The notes under the pieces were generated by a model. That model worked only from the letters and a program-made list of their open reading frames with translations, did no database searches and was not told the DNA's origin. A stretch of 64,000 bases of DNA from Pseudoteredinibacter isoporae (GTDB taxonomy: Bacteria; Pseudomonadota; Gammaproteobacteria; Pseudomonadales; Cellvibrionaceae): contig NZ_JAAONY010000001.1 of the NCBI RefSeq assembly GCF_011602085.1, positions 620,001-684,000 of the forward strand, in the 5' to 3' direction. Each line of letters begins with the position of its first letter. Positions within the stretch are counted from its first letter, which is position 1. The position numbers and the translations under genes were made by a program. Shown here piece after piece: positions 42,075 through 51,308 of the stretch.

Positions 42075-44258
42075 ATGTCTCAATATACGGTTAAAGAGAT
42101 ACTGCAATCCGTATCTCCAGGTGACCAAGCCTTTTTTCCTTCTATTGTCAGAACCTTGGCCGAAGCCCTTGATGCCGATATGGTTTTTATTGCGCGGATC
42201 GATAATGAAACCAACAGCGCAAAAACCATCAGTGTTTACAGTCCCGGTAGCGAATTAGACAGTTTCGATTATGATTTGAAACACACCCCCTGCTGTCAGG
42301 TAGCGGAATCCGGAGATCTGGTCTGTACCTACAATGGTGATGTACAAGAGAATTTTCCGGAAGACGAAATGCTGGTGGATATGGGGATCAACAGCTATAT
42401 GGGAACGCCTCTGCGAAATGCCGACAATGAGGTTATCGGTATTTTGGTTTCGCTGTTTTCCGGCTCAATTCCCGATATGAAACATGCCGAACTCCTGTTT
42501 AATTTATTTTCGGGCTTAATTTCTCGAGAGCTGGTTGTAGTGGAAAACATGCGCCAGCTGAGTGTTGCCAGTCAGGTATTCAGTAGCCTGGATGAAGCCA
42601 TCGTTATTTTCGATCCGCAATTTAAAATTCGCTTGGTGAATCGAGCCTATGAGCGCATCAGTGGTTATCAGCATGATGAGCTGATTAACAAAGACATTTA
42701 CGATACAGAATTTCTCGGTCGCAACAAACAACTGCTGTACACCTTTGCTGAATCTATGGAGACCGTTGGCAGCTGGGTGGGTGAAATCAATGGCCGCCGC
42801 AAAGATGGTGTTTTCTACACCGTTCAGGTGCAAGTAACGGCCAGCCGGAACAAAAAAGGCGATGTTGAGAATTACATTGCCGTACTAAATGACATCACCA
42901 GTAAGAAACACGCAGAAAAAACCATCCACCTTCAGGCCAACTACGACAGTTTAACGGGTCTTCCCAACCGGCAGCTGTTTAACGATCGTCTCGATCAGGC
43001 TATTCGAATCTCCCGCCGTAAAAATAAAAAATTTGCTGTTATTTTTATGGATATTGATATGTTCAAGTCCATCAATGACAGCCTTGGTCATTCCTGGGGG
43101 GATGTGTTATTGGCGGAAGTTTCACTACGCCTGAAGCAAGCATTGAGAGCGAGTGATACGATTGCACGTTTTGGTGGTGACGAGTTTACCTTTATTGTTG
43201 ACCCCATTGAAAAAATTGCCGATGCCATTGCGGTGCTGGAACAAATAACCAAAGCGATGCAGGAACCGTTTAATCTGCAATCCAATCGATTGTTTGTTAC
43301 CAGCAGTTTGGGTGTGGCCCTGTATCCAAATGATGGCTCAGATCGAGAACAATTAATTGCACATGCCGATCAGGCCATGTACAGCGCCAAAAGCTTGGGG
43401 CGAAACCAATATCAATTTTTTACTTCCGATATGCACCGAGCTATGGAAGAAAAACTGGCCCTTAAAAATGCCCTGCAAGAAGCCATCATTAATCGGGAAT
43501 TGGAAGTTCGTTTTCAGGAGATTAAAAACCACCGGGATGAAAGCCAGTTAAAGCTGGAGGTATTGGCACGCTGGTGTTATGAAGGCGAGCATATTCCACC
43601 GGATGTCTTTATCGATATTGCCGAAGAGTTTAATCTCATCTCAAAGCTGGATGATGTAATTCTGGAGCAAGCCTGCTATGCAGGTTTTCAGTTGCAGCAG
43701 GCCGGTATCGACAATTTAATGTTATGCACCAATCGCTCCCCCAAAGAACTGGCAAAACGTCGCAATCCTGTTGAACGCTGGAAAGGCATTATTGAATCGT
43801 TTGGCTTGTCTGTTGAGCAATTCAATATCGAAGTGACGGAAAATATTCTCGCCAAAGACAGTGATGGCCACTTCGATGTTCTCTGTCAGTTAGCGGATGC
43901 CGGTTTTTCCATCTCTGTCGATGACTTTGGTACAGGGTATTGCTCGCTCGGCTACCTGAATAAATTTCCCATCGACACCATAAAAATTGACAAGAGCTTT
44001 ATTGACGAGCTGGGACAGAGCGATCACCAATCTGCCATTCTTGATGCCATGATGGCGATGGCTAAAGCCTTGAACAAGCAAGTCGTTGCGGAAGGCGTTG
44101 AACATCAACATCAATACGAAGCTCTGCAACGTTTGGGATGTCAGCAATTTCAGGGGTATTTATTCAGCAAACCTGTTCGCTTGGATGAACTGATGACATC
44201 TCTGGATGCACGTGGTTTGGTCTGTGCCCGGAAATCTGATAAGAAGTCCGGCAGCTGA
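42075..44258 (+). CDS. GAF-PAS-GGDEF-EAL protein (c-di-GMP cyclase/phosphodiesterase)
   Basis: A 727-residue protein from ATG 42075. A GAF domain spans about 10-160 (TPCCQVAESGDLVC resembles haem- or ligand-binding GAFs), a PAS domain about 170-285, and the GGDEF domain follows about 290-450 with an intact FGGDEF and an inhibitory RxxD site (RASD) five residues before it. The EAL domain (about 460-710) keeps EVLARW, the asparagine of TNRSPKE, the glutamate of IEVTENIL, the DDFGTGYCSLGYL pair, the lysine of IKIDKSF and AEGVE. Both activities may therefore be present. An extended TTG start at 42039 is possible. It is next to the pst operon but in its own unit. Confidence 0.93.
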   Translation: MSQYTVKEILQSVSPGDQAFFPSIVRTLAEALDADMVFIARIDNETNSAKTISVYSPGSELDSFDYDLKHTPCCQVAESGDLVCTYNGDVQENFPEDEMLVDMGINSYMGTPLRNADNEVIGILVSLFSGSIPDMKHAELLFNLFSGLISRELVVVENMRQLSVASQVFSSLDEAIVIFDPQFKIRLVNRAYERISGYQHDELINKDIYDTEFLGRNKQLLYTFAESMETVGSWVGEINGRRKDGVFYTVQVQVTASRNKKGDVENYIAVLNDITSKKHAEKTIHLQANYDSLTGLPNRQLFNDRLDQAIRISRRKNKKFAVIFMDIDMFKSINDSLGHSWGDVLLAEVSLRLKQALRASDTIARFGGDEFTFIVDPIEKIADAIAVLEQITKAMQEPFNLQSNRLFVTSSLGVALYPNDGSDREQLIAHADQAMYSAKSLGRNQYQFFTSDMHRAMEEKLALKNALQEAIINRELEVRFQEIKNHRDESQLKLEVLARWCYEGEHIPPDVFIDIAEEFNLISKLDDVILEQACYAGFQLQQAGIDNLMLCTNRSPKELAKRRNPVERWKGIIESFGLSVEQFNIEVTENILAKDSDGHFDVLCQLADAGFSISVDDFGTGYCSLGYLNKFPIDTIKIDKSFIDELGQSDHQSAILDAMMAMAKALNKQVVAEGVEHQHQYEALQRLGCQQFQGYLFSKPVRLDELMTSLDARGLVCARKSDKKSGS

Positions 44259-44322
44259 GTACAATAGTCTCTCGTTCGTTACACTTAGAACACTTCCTCA
44301 GACAAATCATAAGGTACATTGA

Positions 44323-45429
44323 ATGTTAGCGAGATACTGGCGTAAAAAGCAGGGCTTGGGTTTAACCTTGTTGGCACTGGCTTCTGGCGGTGCCCAGGCA
44401 GAACAACTGTTTACTGATGAGCAAGCCAAAGCAATGGCAAACCTGGCATCCAGCTGCATTCACAAGGAATTCCCTAATGTTGTAAAACACTACTTCCTGG
44501 GACCACAGGATGTTCGTACACCGAAAGAGCTGTACCCATCGTTTTACGGTTGTCTGGATTGGCATTCCTCGGTTCATGGCCATTGGTTATTGCTGCGAAT
44601 GTTGCACAAGGCTGGCGATAAGTTGGATAGCGATGCCATTCGTAAGCAACTGGATCAGAGTTTTAAGCCGAGCAGCCTTACTGGCGAGCTGGCCTATTTC
44701 AATCGTCCGAACTCTGGCACCAGCTTTGAGCGCCCTTATGGTCTCGCCTGGTTTTTGCAGTTGACGACAGAACTGCGCCAATGGGATGACCCCCAGGCGA
44801 AGGAATGGTTGAAGAGGCTGCAACCGCTTGAGCAAAAAATCGTTGCCAATGTTGCGGGCTGGTTACCCAAACTGGCCTACCCGATTCGTGTCGGTGAACA
44901 CAGTCAAACGGCTTTTGCCTTCGGTTTGATGCTGGATTGGGCGCGTGAAGCGGGCGACCGTGATTTTGAAACATTGCTGACTTCCCGCATCAAACACTAT
45001 TACTTGAAAGACGTGAACTGCCCGCTGGCCTATGAACCTTCCGGTCAGGATTTTCTGTCACCTTGCCTGGCTGAAGCCGATTTAATGCGCCGTGTGATGG
45101 ACAAAAAAGCCTATCAAAAATGGTTGGGCGATTTCTTCCCGAGCCTGCCAAAAGACGGCAGCGTCGATTGGATGCCCGTCGCTAAAGTGACCGACCGCAG
45201 TGACGGTAAGTTAGCCCACCTTGATGGCTTGAACCTGAGCCGAGCCTGGATGTTAGAAGGCATCGCCAGCGCCATGTCAGATTCCGATCCGCGTCGTGCC
45301 TCAGTACTGGCTGCGGCTGAAGCTCATAAAGAAGCGAGCTTGCCGGTGGTCATGGGTGATCTGCACTATATGGGCAGTCACTGGTTGGGAAGCTTTGCGA
45401 CGTACTTGATCAGTAAGCGCGGCATTTAA
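44323..45429 (+). CDS. DUF2891 domain protein, secreted
   Basis: A 368-residue protein with a signal peptide that ends at AQA-EQ (residue 26). The DUF2891 hallmark YPSFYGCLDWHSSVHGHW is at about 68-85. The rest is rich in helical repeats with conserved histidines and tryptophans (HSQTAFAFGLMLDWA, LDGLNLSRAWML), as in alpha/alpha toroid enzymes. The biochemical role is unknown. A strong bidirectional terminator follows. Confidence 0.88.
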   Translation: MLARYWRKKQGLGLTLLALASGGAQAEQLFTDEQAKAMANLASSCIHKEFPNVVKHYFLGPQDVRTPKELYPSFYGCLDWHSSVHGHWLLLRMLHKAGDKLDSDAIRKQLDQSFKPSSLTGELAYFNRPNSGTSFERPYGLAWFLQLTTELRQWDDPQAKEWLKRLQPLEQKIVANVAGWLPKLAYPIRVGEHSQTAFAFGLMLDWAREAGDRDFETLLTSRIKHYYLKDVNCPLAYEPSGQDFLSPCLAEADLMRRVMDKKAYQKWLGDFFPSLPKDGSVDWMPVAKVTDRSDGKLAHLDGLNLSRAWMLEGIASAMSDSDPRRASVLAAAEAHKEASLPVVMGDLHYMGSHWLGSFATYLISKRGI

Positions 45430-45441
45430 CTGCCGGAAAAG

Positions 45442-45468
45442 AAAAAGGCCTCATTCGAGGCCTTTTTT
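45442..45468. terminator. Bidirectional terminator between DUF2891 and M48 genes
   Basis: An 11-bp perfect stem aaaaaggcctc/gaggccttttt with a 4-base loop, A-run on one side and T-run on the other, shared by two convergent genes. Confidence 0.9.
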
Positions 45469-45486
45469 GTATCTACCGAGATGCCA

Positions 45487-46785
45487 CTATCGGCGCCGCT
45501 GCTGCGCCGGTTGTTGAGGATAAATCTGGTGCATGCGCTGCTGTGCGCGTTTGCCCAGTTCACCACCCGAAGCCGCCGCGAATTGATAGTATTCATAGGC
45601 TTTTCGGCTGTTGCCCTGTTTTAGTTCCAGTTCGCCCAAATGAAAAGTAGCGTACTGGGTTGGCAGCATGCTCAGACTGGTTTCAAAATCGATTCTGGCA
45701 CGCTGATCATCGCCCATATTTTTATGCACGATGCCCCGACCGACATAGGGGCCGAAATAGTTTGGGTTGATTTCGATGGCCCGGGTAAAGGCTTTCAAAG
45801 CGGGTTCTCCGCGTTTTTGATTTAACAACAGCTTGCCCTTGGTATCCCAGAACAGGGCTTCTTTGGGTTGCTTGCGAATGGCTTGCTCGGTCAAGCTCAG
45901 GGCCTTGTCCATTTGCTTTTTATTGGCTGCAGCGAGAGCCTCCTGATGGAGCTTGTAAGCTGGAGCGTCTTTGCGCAATTGAGCCATGGCGCGATCGAAA
46001 GCTTTTTGATTGCGCACTCCTGGTGGCATCTGTTTGGCGCGGGCGCGGTTGGCGGCAACGCGTTCTTGTGATGGCGGGTGACTGGCAAAAAGGTTATTCA
46101 GCCAGTTGCTCTGTCGGCCCTCGGAAAGCTTCACAAAGGTTTCCTGCAATTCAACGGCACCCTGGGGGTCATAGCCGGCGGCAACCATATATTCCATGCC
46201 ATAGGCGTCCGCTTCCAGTTCCTGGCCGCGTCCGTAGCTCGCGTGGAAGGCCGCAGAACCAAGACCAATGCCCTGCTGAATTAAACCGCCGTAGCGGCTC
46301 TGGGTGGCAGCAACCGCGGCCAATTGGCCACCCACACCCAGCAGCTGACGTTGACTCATTTGTTGAGCGCTGTGACTGGCGGCGGCGTGAACGATCTCAT
46401 GACCGAGAACGGCGGCCAACTGTGCCTCATCTTCCAGATGAATCAACAGGCCCCGGTTAAAGGCGATCTTGCCGCCCGGCAGAGCCCAGGCATTGGGTAC
46501 GTCATTGTTGAGCACCACAAACTCATAAGGCAGATTGGGGCGATCGCTGAGTTGCGCCAGCTTTTGACCGACCGAATTCACATAGCGACTGAGTGCGGGA
46601 TCGACTTCATAGGCACCGCCCTGACTTTGCTGAGAAGGACCGTACTGTTTTTCACCCAGGGCGACTTCCTGGGCGGGCGATATAAAATTGAGTTGGCTTT
46701 TGCCGGTTACGGGGTTGGTACTACAGCCAACCACTGCAGATGCAAGGGCCAGCACGCCGATCAGCTTTGCAAATCCTTTCTTCAC
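45487..46785 (-). CDS. M48-family metalloprotease lipoprotein with TPR tail (BepA/LoiP-like)
   Basis: A 432-residue protein with a lipoprotein signal (VVGC lipobox, Cys21). The zinc metalloprotease domain holds HEIVH at 129-133 (ligands H129 and H133, catalytic E130) and a third ligand glutamate in QELEADAYG (about 192). The C-terminal part (about 285-410) is formed of tetratricopeptide repeats (ALFWDTKGKLLLNQKRGEPALKAF). This is the BepA/YfgC plan: periplasmic proteolysis and chaperoning during outer membrane assembly. GGAGG is 6 bases before ATG. Confidence 0.93.
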   Translation of the reverse strand: MKKGFAKLIGVLALASAVVGCSTNPVTGKSQLNFISPAQEVALGEKQYGPSQQSQGGAYEVDPALSRYVNSVGQKLAQLSDRPNLPYEFVVLNNDVPNAWALPGGKIAFNRGLLIHLEDEAQLAAVLGHEIVHAAASHSAQQMSQRQLLGVGGQLAAVAATQSRYGGLIQQGIGLGSAAFHASYGRGQELEADAYGMEYMVAAGYDPQGAVELQETFVKLSEGRQSNWLNNLFASHPPSQERVAANRARAKQMPPGVRNQKAFDRAMAQLRKDAPAYKLHQEALAAANKKQMDKALSLTEQAIRKQPKEALFWDTKGKLLLNQKRGEPALKAFTRAIEINPNYFGPYVGRGIVHKNMGDDQRARIDFETSLSMLPTQYATFHLGELELKQGNSRKAYEYYQFAAASGGELGKRAQQRMHQIYPQQPAQQRRR

Positions 46786-46813
46786 AGTGACACCTCCAAG
46801 ACCTTGATTCGGG

Positions 46814-46819
46814 TATAAT
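46814..46819 (+). promoter_or_regulatory. -10 hexamer TATAAT for gene at 46918
   Basis: A perfect TATAAT (46814-46819) lies in the divergent region, with GGG before it and no recognisable -35. Transcription would start near 46826, leaving a leader of about 90 bases. Confidence 0.45.
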
Positions 46820-46917
46820 GCCGCTCATTCTAGCAGCCTGTCCTGGGGCTGACATTAGCAGGGTCGCCTTAACCAAGACTTAACTACTGGCCCGTCGAGT
46901 TTGAAGAGATCAATTGC

Positions 46918-47400
46918 ATGCAAGCCCTACAAGTTATCGAGCTGTTCGCTGGCCTGGACGCCAATGGCCAGGCCGTTATCGAAAGAATGCCCGTTAAAAT
47001 CAGTGAAGAAGACGACAGTTGTCAGCTCGTAAAATCCCCCGCCTTTGTGAAGGGTATTGCGAGCGGCGATACCATCAAGCTTCGCCCGGGCAGCCAGGAT
47101 TTTGAACTGATCAAACGCAGTGGCAACCTGTGCATACGGGTACTCAGCCGAGGTGAAATCGCCTCTTTGGCCGAATCATTGGCGCCGGAACTGGAAAAGC
47201 TCGGTGGTGAGCTGGATACCGAGACTGAACGCATGTTGGTGTTCAGTATCCATGTGAGTTGCGGCTTTCAGGCTATTGAGGCATTGCTTAATAAACACGT
47301 CGATGGCCAGAGCAGTATTTGGCTTTACGGGAATGTGTATGACCCGAAAGATGGCGAAACGCCGTTGAACTGGTGGCAATCCATCCTGGAAGAAAAATAA
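46918..47400 (+). CDS. DUF4265-like hypothetical protein
   Basis: A 160-residue soluble protein. It fits DUF4265 by a central GDTIKLRPGSQDFELIKRSGNLCIRVL region and the conserved SCGFQAIEALLNK. No signal peptide or membrane segment. Function unknown. It is monocistronic, divergent from the M48 protease gene, with a 10-bp inverted repeat just downstream. Confidence 0.65.
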   Translation: MQALQVIELFAGLDANGQAVIERMPVKISEEDDSCQLVKSPAFVKGIASGDTIKLRPGSQDFELIKRSGNLCIRVLSRGEIASLAESLAPELEKLGGELDTETERMLVFSIHVSCGFQAIEALLNKHVDGQSSIWLYGNVYDPKDGETPLNWWQSILEEK

Positions 47401-47409
47401 TCGATCTTT

Positions 47410-47441
47410 AACAATTAAACGTATTGTTATCTTTAATTGTT
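47410..47441. repeat. 10-bp inverted repeat overlapping the yaaA promoter
   Basis: Perfect arms aacaattaaa/tttaattgtt with a 12-base centre. The right arm overlaps the -35 of yaaA. It could be an operator, or a hairpin at the 3' end of the DUF4265 gene; T-run absent. Confidence 0.55.
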
Positions 47442-47465
47442 CTTGGCTGGCGAATTCCCTAATAA
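47437..47465 (+). promoter_or_regulatory. Sigma-70-like promoter of yaaA
   Basis: TTGTTC (47437-47442), 17 bases, TAATAA (47460-47465), placed about 35 bases before the ATG. Confidence 0.55.
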
Positions 47466-47498
47466 TGTCAGACTTGAAACCAAATGCGAGGAACGTCT

Positions 47499-48275
47499 AT
47501 GTTAATGGTGGTATCCCCGGCGAAAAACCTGGATTACGAAACGCCGGCTAAAACCAAGCAGTTTACGGAAGCTGATTTTCTCGATCAGGCTGAAATCCTG
47601 ATGGAAGATCTGCGTGAACTGGCGCCCCACGATCTGTCTGAACTGATGGGCATCAGCGATAAACTGGGCACATTGAACTATGATCGCAATCAGTCTTGGG
47701 GTCAGCCATTTACTACCGATAATGCCAAGCAAGCTGTATTGGCCTTTAATGGTGACGTTTACACGGGCCTGGATGCCCCAAGCTTTAAAGCGGACGATTT
47801 CAAATTTGCCCAAAAGCATCTGCGAATTCTTTCCGGTTTGTATGGCCTGTTGCGCCCCTTGGACTTAATGCAGCCTTATCGCCTGGAAATGGGCACCAAG
47901 TTCGCCAATCAGCGTGGTAAAAACCTGTATGAATTCTGGGGTGAAATGATTACCGACGCCTTGAATACCCAGCTGAAGAAAGTCAAAGGTGATGTGGTGT
48001 TAAACCTGGCATCCAATGAGTACTTCAAGTCGGTCAAACCCAAGCTGCTCAATGCGACAATCATGACGCCGGCGTTTAAAGATCTTAAAAACGGCCAATA
48101 TAAAATGATCAGCTTTTATGCCAAAAAAGCACGAGGCTTGATGGCGGCATATGTGATCAAAAATCGCATCACGGATATTAGCGACATTAAAAAGTTTGAT
48201 AGTGAAGGCTACGGCTTTAATAAAGAGCTATCTACCGATAAACAGTGGGTATTTACCCGCGATCATGCCGAATAA
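47499..48275 (+). CDS. yaaA: Peroxide stress protein YaaA
   Basis: A 258-residue protein from ATG 47499 (GAGGA 6 bases upstream; family members begin MLxxxSPAKxLDY, as here). Motifs YSPAK-like [38 protein letters not shown] and [11 protein letters not shown] are as in E. coli YaaA, which lowers free iron and protects DNA under peroxide stress. A potential operator overlaps its promoter. Confidence 0.95.
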   Translation: MLMVVSPAKNLDYETPAKTKQFTEADFLDQAEILMEDLRELAPHDLSELMGISDKLGTLNYDRNQSWGQPFTTDNAKQAVLAFNGDVYTGLDAPSFKADDFKFAQKHLRILSGLYGLLRPLDLMQPYRLEMGTKFANQRGKNLYEFWGEMITDALNTQLKKVKGDVVLNLASNEYFKSVKPKLLNATIMTPAFKDLKNGQYKMISFYAKKARGLMAAYVIKNRITDISDIKKFDSEGYGFNKELSTDKQWVFTRDHAE

Positions 48276-48284
48276 ATGCGATTT

Positions 48285-48310
48285 CCTGCTTGCCATAAAA
48301 GGCGAGCAGG
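48285..48310 (+). terminator. Stem-loop after yaaA
   Basis: A 10-bp stem cctgcttgcc/ggcgagcagg with one mismatch and a 6-base loop, without T-run. Confidence 0.4.
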
Positions 48311-48415
48311 CTCCTTCCCCTGTTTGAACGGGCGTTTTAAATTCTTCCCTGTTATTTTATTTTTCAAGTCCGAATTATTAAAATAAATCTGTTAGCTGAA
48401 TAGAACGATTGAGTT

Positions 48416-49030
48416 ATGAGTGACATAGATTCAAACAAGCCTTTTTCCCAAGCTTGTGAAAATAATCGCCAGCCGATTTACGAAGTGCTGAAAGATACCT
48501 TTGCCAATAAAAAAACCATTTTGGAAATTGGCAGTGGTACGGGCCAGCACGCGGTTTATATGGCACCTCGTATGAACCATTTGCAATGGCAGACCAGTGA
48601 CCTCTCAGAGAATGTGGAAGGCATCAATCGCTGGATCAACGATGAGAAAGTGGTCAACGTTCTGCGTCCGTTGGAAATTGATATTGAAAAACACTGGCCC
48701 AACACGGATCTATTGAAAAATTTTGACGGTTTATACACAGCAAATACCTGTCATATCATGCCATGGGAAACAGTGAGAAAATTCTTTGTGGGCTTAAAAG
48801 GCATGGAAGAAGGCTCTCGCCTGGCAATTTACGGACCCTTTAAATATCAGGGGCAATTTACCAGTGAAAGTAACGAACGTTTTGAACATTGGCTAAAAGC
48901 CCAGGAAGCCCATCGTGGCATTCGTGATTTTGAAGCCATCGCGGAAGAAGCGAATAAGTCGGGGTTTGAATTATTGAAAGATCACAATATGCCGGCGAAT
49001 AATCAGCTTCTGATTTGGCAAAAGCGCTAA
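48416..49030 (+). CDS. DUF938 SAM-dependent methyltransferase-like protein
   Basis: A 204-residue class I methyltransferase-like protein of the DUF938 family. The SAM-binding LEIGSGTGQHAVYMA is at 36-50, and the second strand reads LQWQTSDL (the family's WQPSD). The NTCHIMPW segment (about 110-117) is the family's signature. The substrate is unknown. A terminator follows. Confidence 0.9.
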   Translation: MSDIDSNKPFSQACENNRQPIYEVLKDTFANKKTILEIGSGTGQHAVYMAPRMNHLQWQTSDLSENVEGINRWINDEKVVNVLRPLEIDIEKHWPNTDLLKNFDGLYTANTCHIMPWETVRKFFVGLKGMEEGSRLAIYGPFKYQGQFTSESNERFEHWLKAQEAHRGIRDFEAIAEEANKSGFELLKDHNMPANNQLLIWQKR

Positions 49031-49034
49031 TTAA

Positions 49035-49065
49035 AAAGGCCACCTGATTTTGGGTGGCCCTTTTG
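49035..49065 (+). terminator. Intrinsic terminator after DUF938 gene
   Basis: Stem ggccacc/ggtggcc (7 bp, extendable) with an 8-base loop, then CTTTT. Shared with the convergent pqiC. Confidence 0.7.
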
Positions 49066-49107
49066 TCTATACCTTTGTGAACAGAACGATGAGCGGGATA
49101 AAGCCTA

Positions 49108-49680
49108 TCAAAGGGTTTTGTTGATTTTCTCTGCGAGCTTATCAATCGCAGACCGCAGCTGATCAATGGCATGGGGATAACCATCGCTGTTCAAATCACG
49201 TTTGATGTTAAAGGACTGAATGCTCGAACCATCTTTCTGGCCCTTCAGCCAGAAATTACCAGAGACCAGCGCTGTGGAATCGTTGGTAATTAAAAAGTGC
49301 TTCAGCTCGACAAACAGTTCCACAGCGTTTTCATCTCCCAGCTGCCTTGGGCTCAAATAAAGGGCCTTGTCTGACTGTCGGTTTAAACTATTGAGAAGGG
49401 CTTTCTCTACGCCCGTATGAAGGTTTTCAGCCCATCGGTGTTTATTGGAAAATTGCAGTTTGTTGGAAGCCAGTTGCATAACAATGTGTCGATTTTGCAG
49501 ATACTCAGCCAATTCCAGGGAGCGCAGCACGACTTTCTGTTGGGCCTGGGGTTTACTGAGTTCGGCTGCATTGTCAGGGCTGTGCAGCAAATAGTAACTG
49601 ATGCTTTCGGGTTGCGATGCGCAGCCGCTCAACAAAACAAGCAGTGAAACCAGTACAAGGGTTCGATTCATGGGATTCAT
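49108..49680 (-). CDS. pqiC: PqiC outer-membrane lipoprotein
   Basis: A 190-residue lipoprotein with lipobox LLSGC (Cys20). It belongs to the PqiC/YmbA (DUF330) family: SISYYLLHS at the start of the mature part and VELFVELKHFLI. It anchors the PqiB tube to the outer membrane. Its ATG overlaps the stop of pqiB (TAATG). Confidence 0.9.
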   Translation of the reverse strand: MNPMNRTLVLVSLLVLLSGCASQPESISYYLLHSPDNAAELSKPQAQQKVVLRSLELAEYLQNRHIVMQLASNKLQFSNKHRWAENLHTGVEKALLNSLNRQSDKALYLSPRQLGDENAVELFVELKHFLITNDSTALVSGNFWLKGQKDGSSIQSFNIKRDLNSDGYPHAIDQLRSAIDKLAEKINKTL

Positions 49681-51308
49681 TATTGGTTTCCTTTAGGTTC
49701 CACTTCGGTGCTTTCAGCCGGTGGAAAAACCAGACTGTTCGGTGCGCGATTCAATTGTTTGATCAGAGGCTGCAAGTCGCCTAATAGTTGCTGAACGCTC
49801 TTCATAGTGCGGTTGATTTCGGTATTGGTTACCGAGCCTTGCTGGTAGTCAGCGAGCAAGCGGTTGACTTCAGCAAGGGTTTTGCTCATTTCAGCAATGA
49901 TCACTTTATCCGCATTATTACTGGTGGCTTCAAATGAGCTGGCGGTATCAGAGAACTGCTTAAGCATTTGATTGGCATTCTTACCAATGTCATCCAGCGG
50001 CATTTGGTTTACTTTGTTGAGGATCTGATTCATCTTCTCGGTAATCTGACCAAACTCTTCAGGAATGGTGGGTATCACCGGAATATTCATAAAGTTTTCC
50101 AGGGTTTCCGGCGGTGCCATTTCAGGGTAAATATCGACATCCACATAGAGTGCCCCGGTCAGCAGGTTACCGGTTTCCAAAGTGGCTCGGAAGCCGCGGT
50201 CAATCCAGTGCAGGGTTTGTTGCTTCACAAATTCCACACCTTCGTCAGTATCGGGTTGTTGTACCCGGCCGGGTTGGATTTCGATAATGACGGGAATGGA
50301 ATAGCCTTCATCGAGAATAATCTGTTCGGAATAAAATTCCGGATTGATCTCAACAACCTGACCGATAACCAGACCTCGGTATTCAACAGGAGCGCCTACT
50401 TTTAATCCTCGTACGGTATCTTCAATCATCAGAGCGAATTTCACGCCACGCTTATAGCGTTGATCACTGGCCGCCTGATAGTCGGCATAGATATCAAAGT
50501 AATCGCGTTCGGTAATGCGTTCACCCAGTGACATGCCTTCGGGTACACCGAAGGTTACGCCATTGGTGAGTAAGGTTTCTACGCTGCCTGCCTGAACCTC
50601 CAGGCCATTGGCGCCCAGTTCGAAATTAATGCCGCTGACATTCCAGAAGCGTGTGTTTTTGGTAATCAAACGATGATAGGGCGCTTCAATAAAGACGTTA
50701 TAGTAAACAACCCGCTCTTCCAGATTGAAGTAGATGTCTTCAAACTCACCTACCTTCAATCCTTTATAAACAACGGCATCGCCTTTCTCAAAAGCGAATT
50801 CGTCATTACTGTTCAGGGTGATGTGCAGCCCGGGGGTACCAATGGGTGTTACCGGTGGTTCAATGCGTGCGATAAAATCCGATTCTGGATCACCTTCCAA
50901 ACTGGGTTCCATATTAATGTAAGGGCCGGATAGCAAAGTGCTCATGCCCGATACACCACTCAAAGAAATGCGCGGAGTGACAATCCAGAATTCGGTGTTT
51001 TCCGTCAGCATGTCTTCAGCTTCTTTCGACATCTGTGCGGTAATGACCACGCCGCTCAGGTCTTCATTGAGTTTGATGTTTTTCACCAAACCAATGTCCA
51101 CTTCTCGGGCTTTGATTTTGGTTTTGCCCGCTTCCAGGCCTTCGGCGTTTTCGAAGGCAATGGTAATCATTGGCCCTTGATTGCTCAGCTGATAGTAAAC
51201 AAACCAGAGACCAATCCCCAAGGCGATTATGGGCACCAGCCAAACCGAAGACAGGCGTCGGGATTCTTTGATCGCTGCCAGTTCGGAAAATTGCGTATCA
51301 TCACTCAT
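49680..51308 (-). CDS. pqiB: PqiB, MCE-domain transenvelope protein
   Basis: A 542-residue protein with one N-terminal membrane helix (about residues 20-38) and three MlaD/MCE domains (about 45-140, 160-250 and 285-400), followed by a helical tail (KMNQILNKVNQMPLDDIGKN) and a C-terminal coiled region. The MCE hexamers form a lipid-conducting tube between the membranes. It overlaps PqiA and PqiC genes by one base each (TAATG), so the three are translated together. Confidence 0.95.
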   Translation of the reverse strand: MSDDTQFSELAAIKESRRLSSVWLVPIIALGIGLWFVYYQLSNQGPMITIAFENAEGLEAGKTKIKAREVDIGLVKNIKLNEDLSGVVITAQMSKEAEDMLTENTEFWIVTPRISLSGVSGMSTLLSGPYINMEPSLEGDPESDFIARIEPPVTPIGTPGLHITLNSNDEFAFEKGDAVVYKGLKVGEFEDIYFNLEERVVYYNVFIEAPYHRLITKNTRFWNVSGINFELGANGLEVQAGSVETLLTNGVTFGVPEGMSLGERITERDYFDIYADYQAASDQRYKRGVKFALMIEDTVRGLKVGAPVEYRGLVIGQVVEINPEFYSEQIILDEGYSIPVIIEIQPGRVQQPDTDEGVEFVKQQTLHWIDRGFRATLETGNLLTGALYVDVDIYPEMAPPETLENFMNIPVIPTIPEEFGQITEKMNQILNKVNQMPLDDIGKNANQMLKQFSDTASSFEATSNNADKVIIAEMSKTLAEVNRLLADYQQGSVTNTEINRTMKSVQQLLGDLQPLIKQLNRAPNSLVFPPAESTEVEPKGNQ

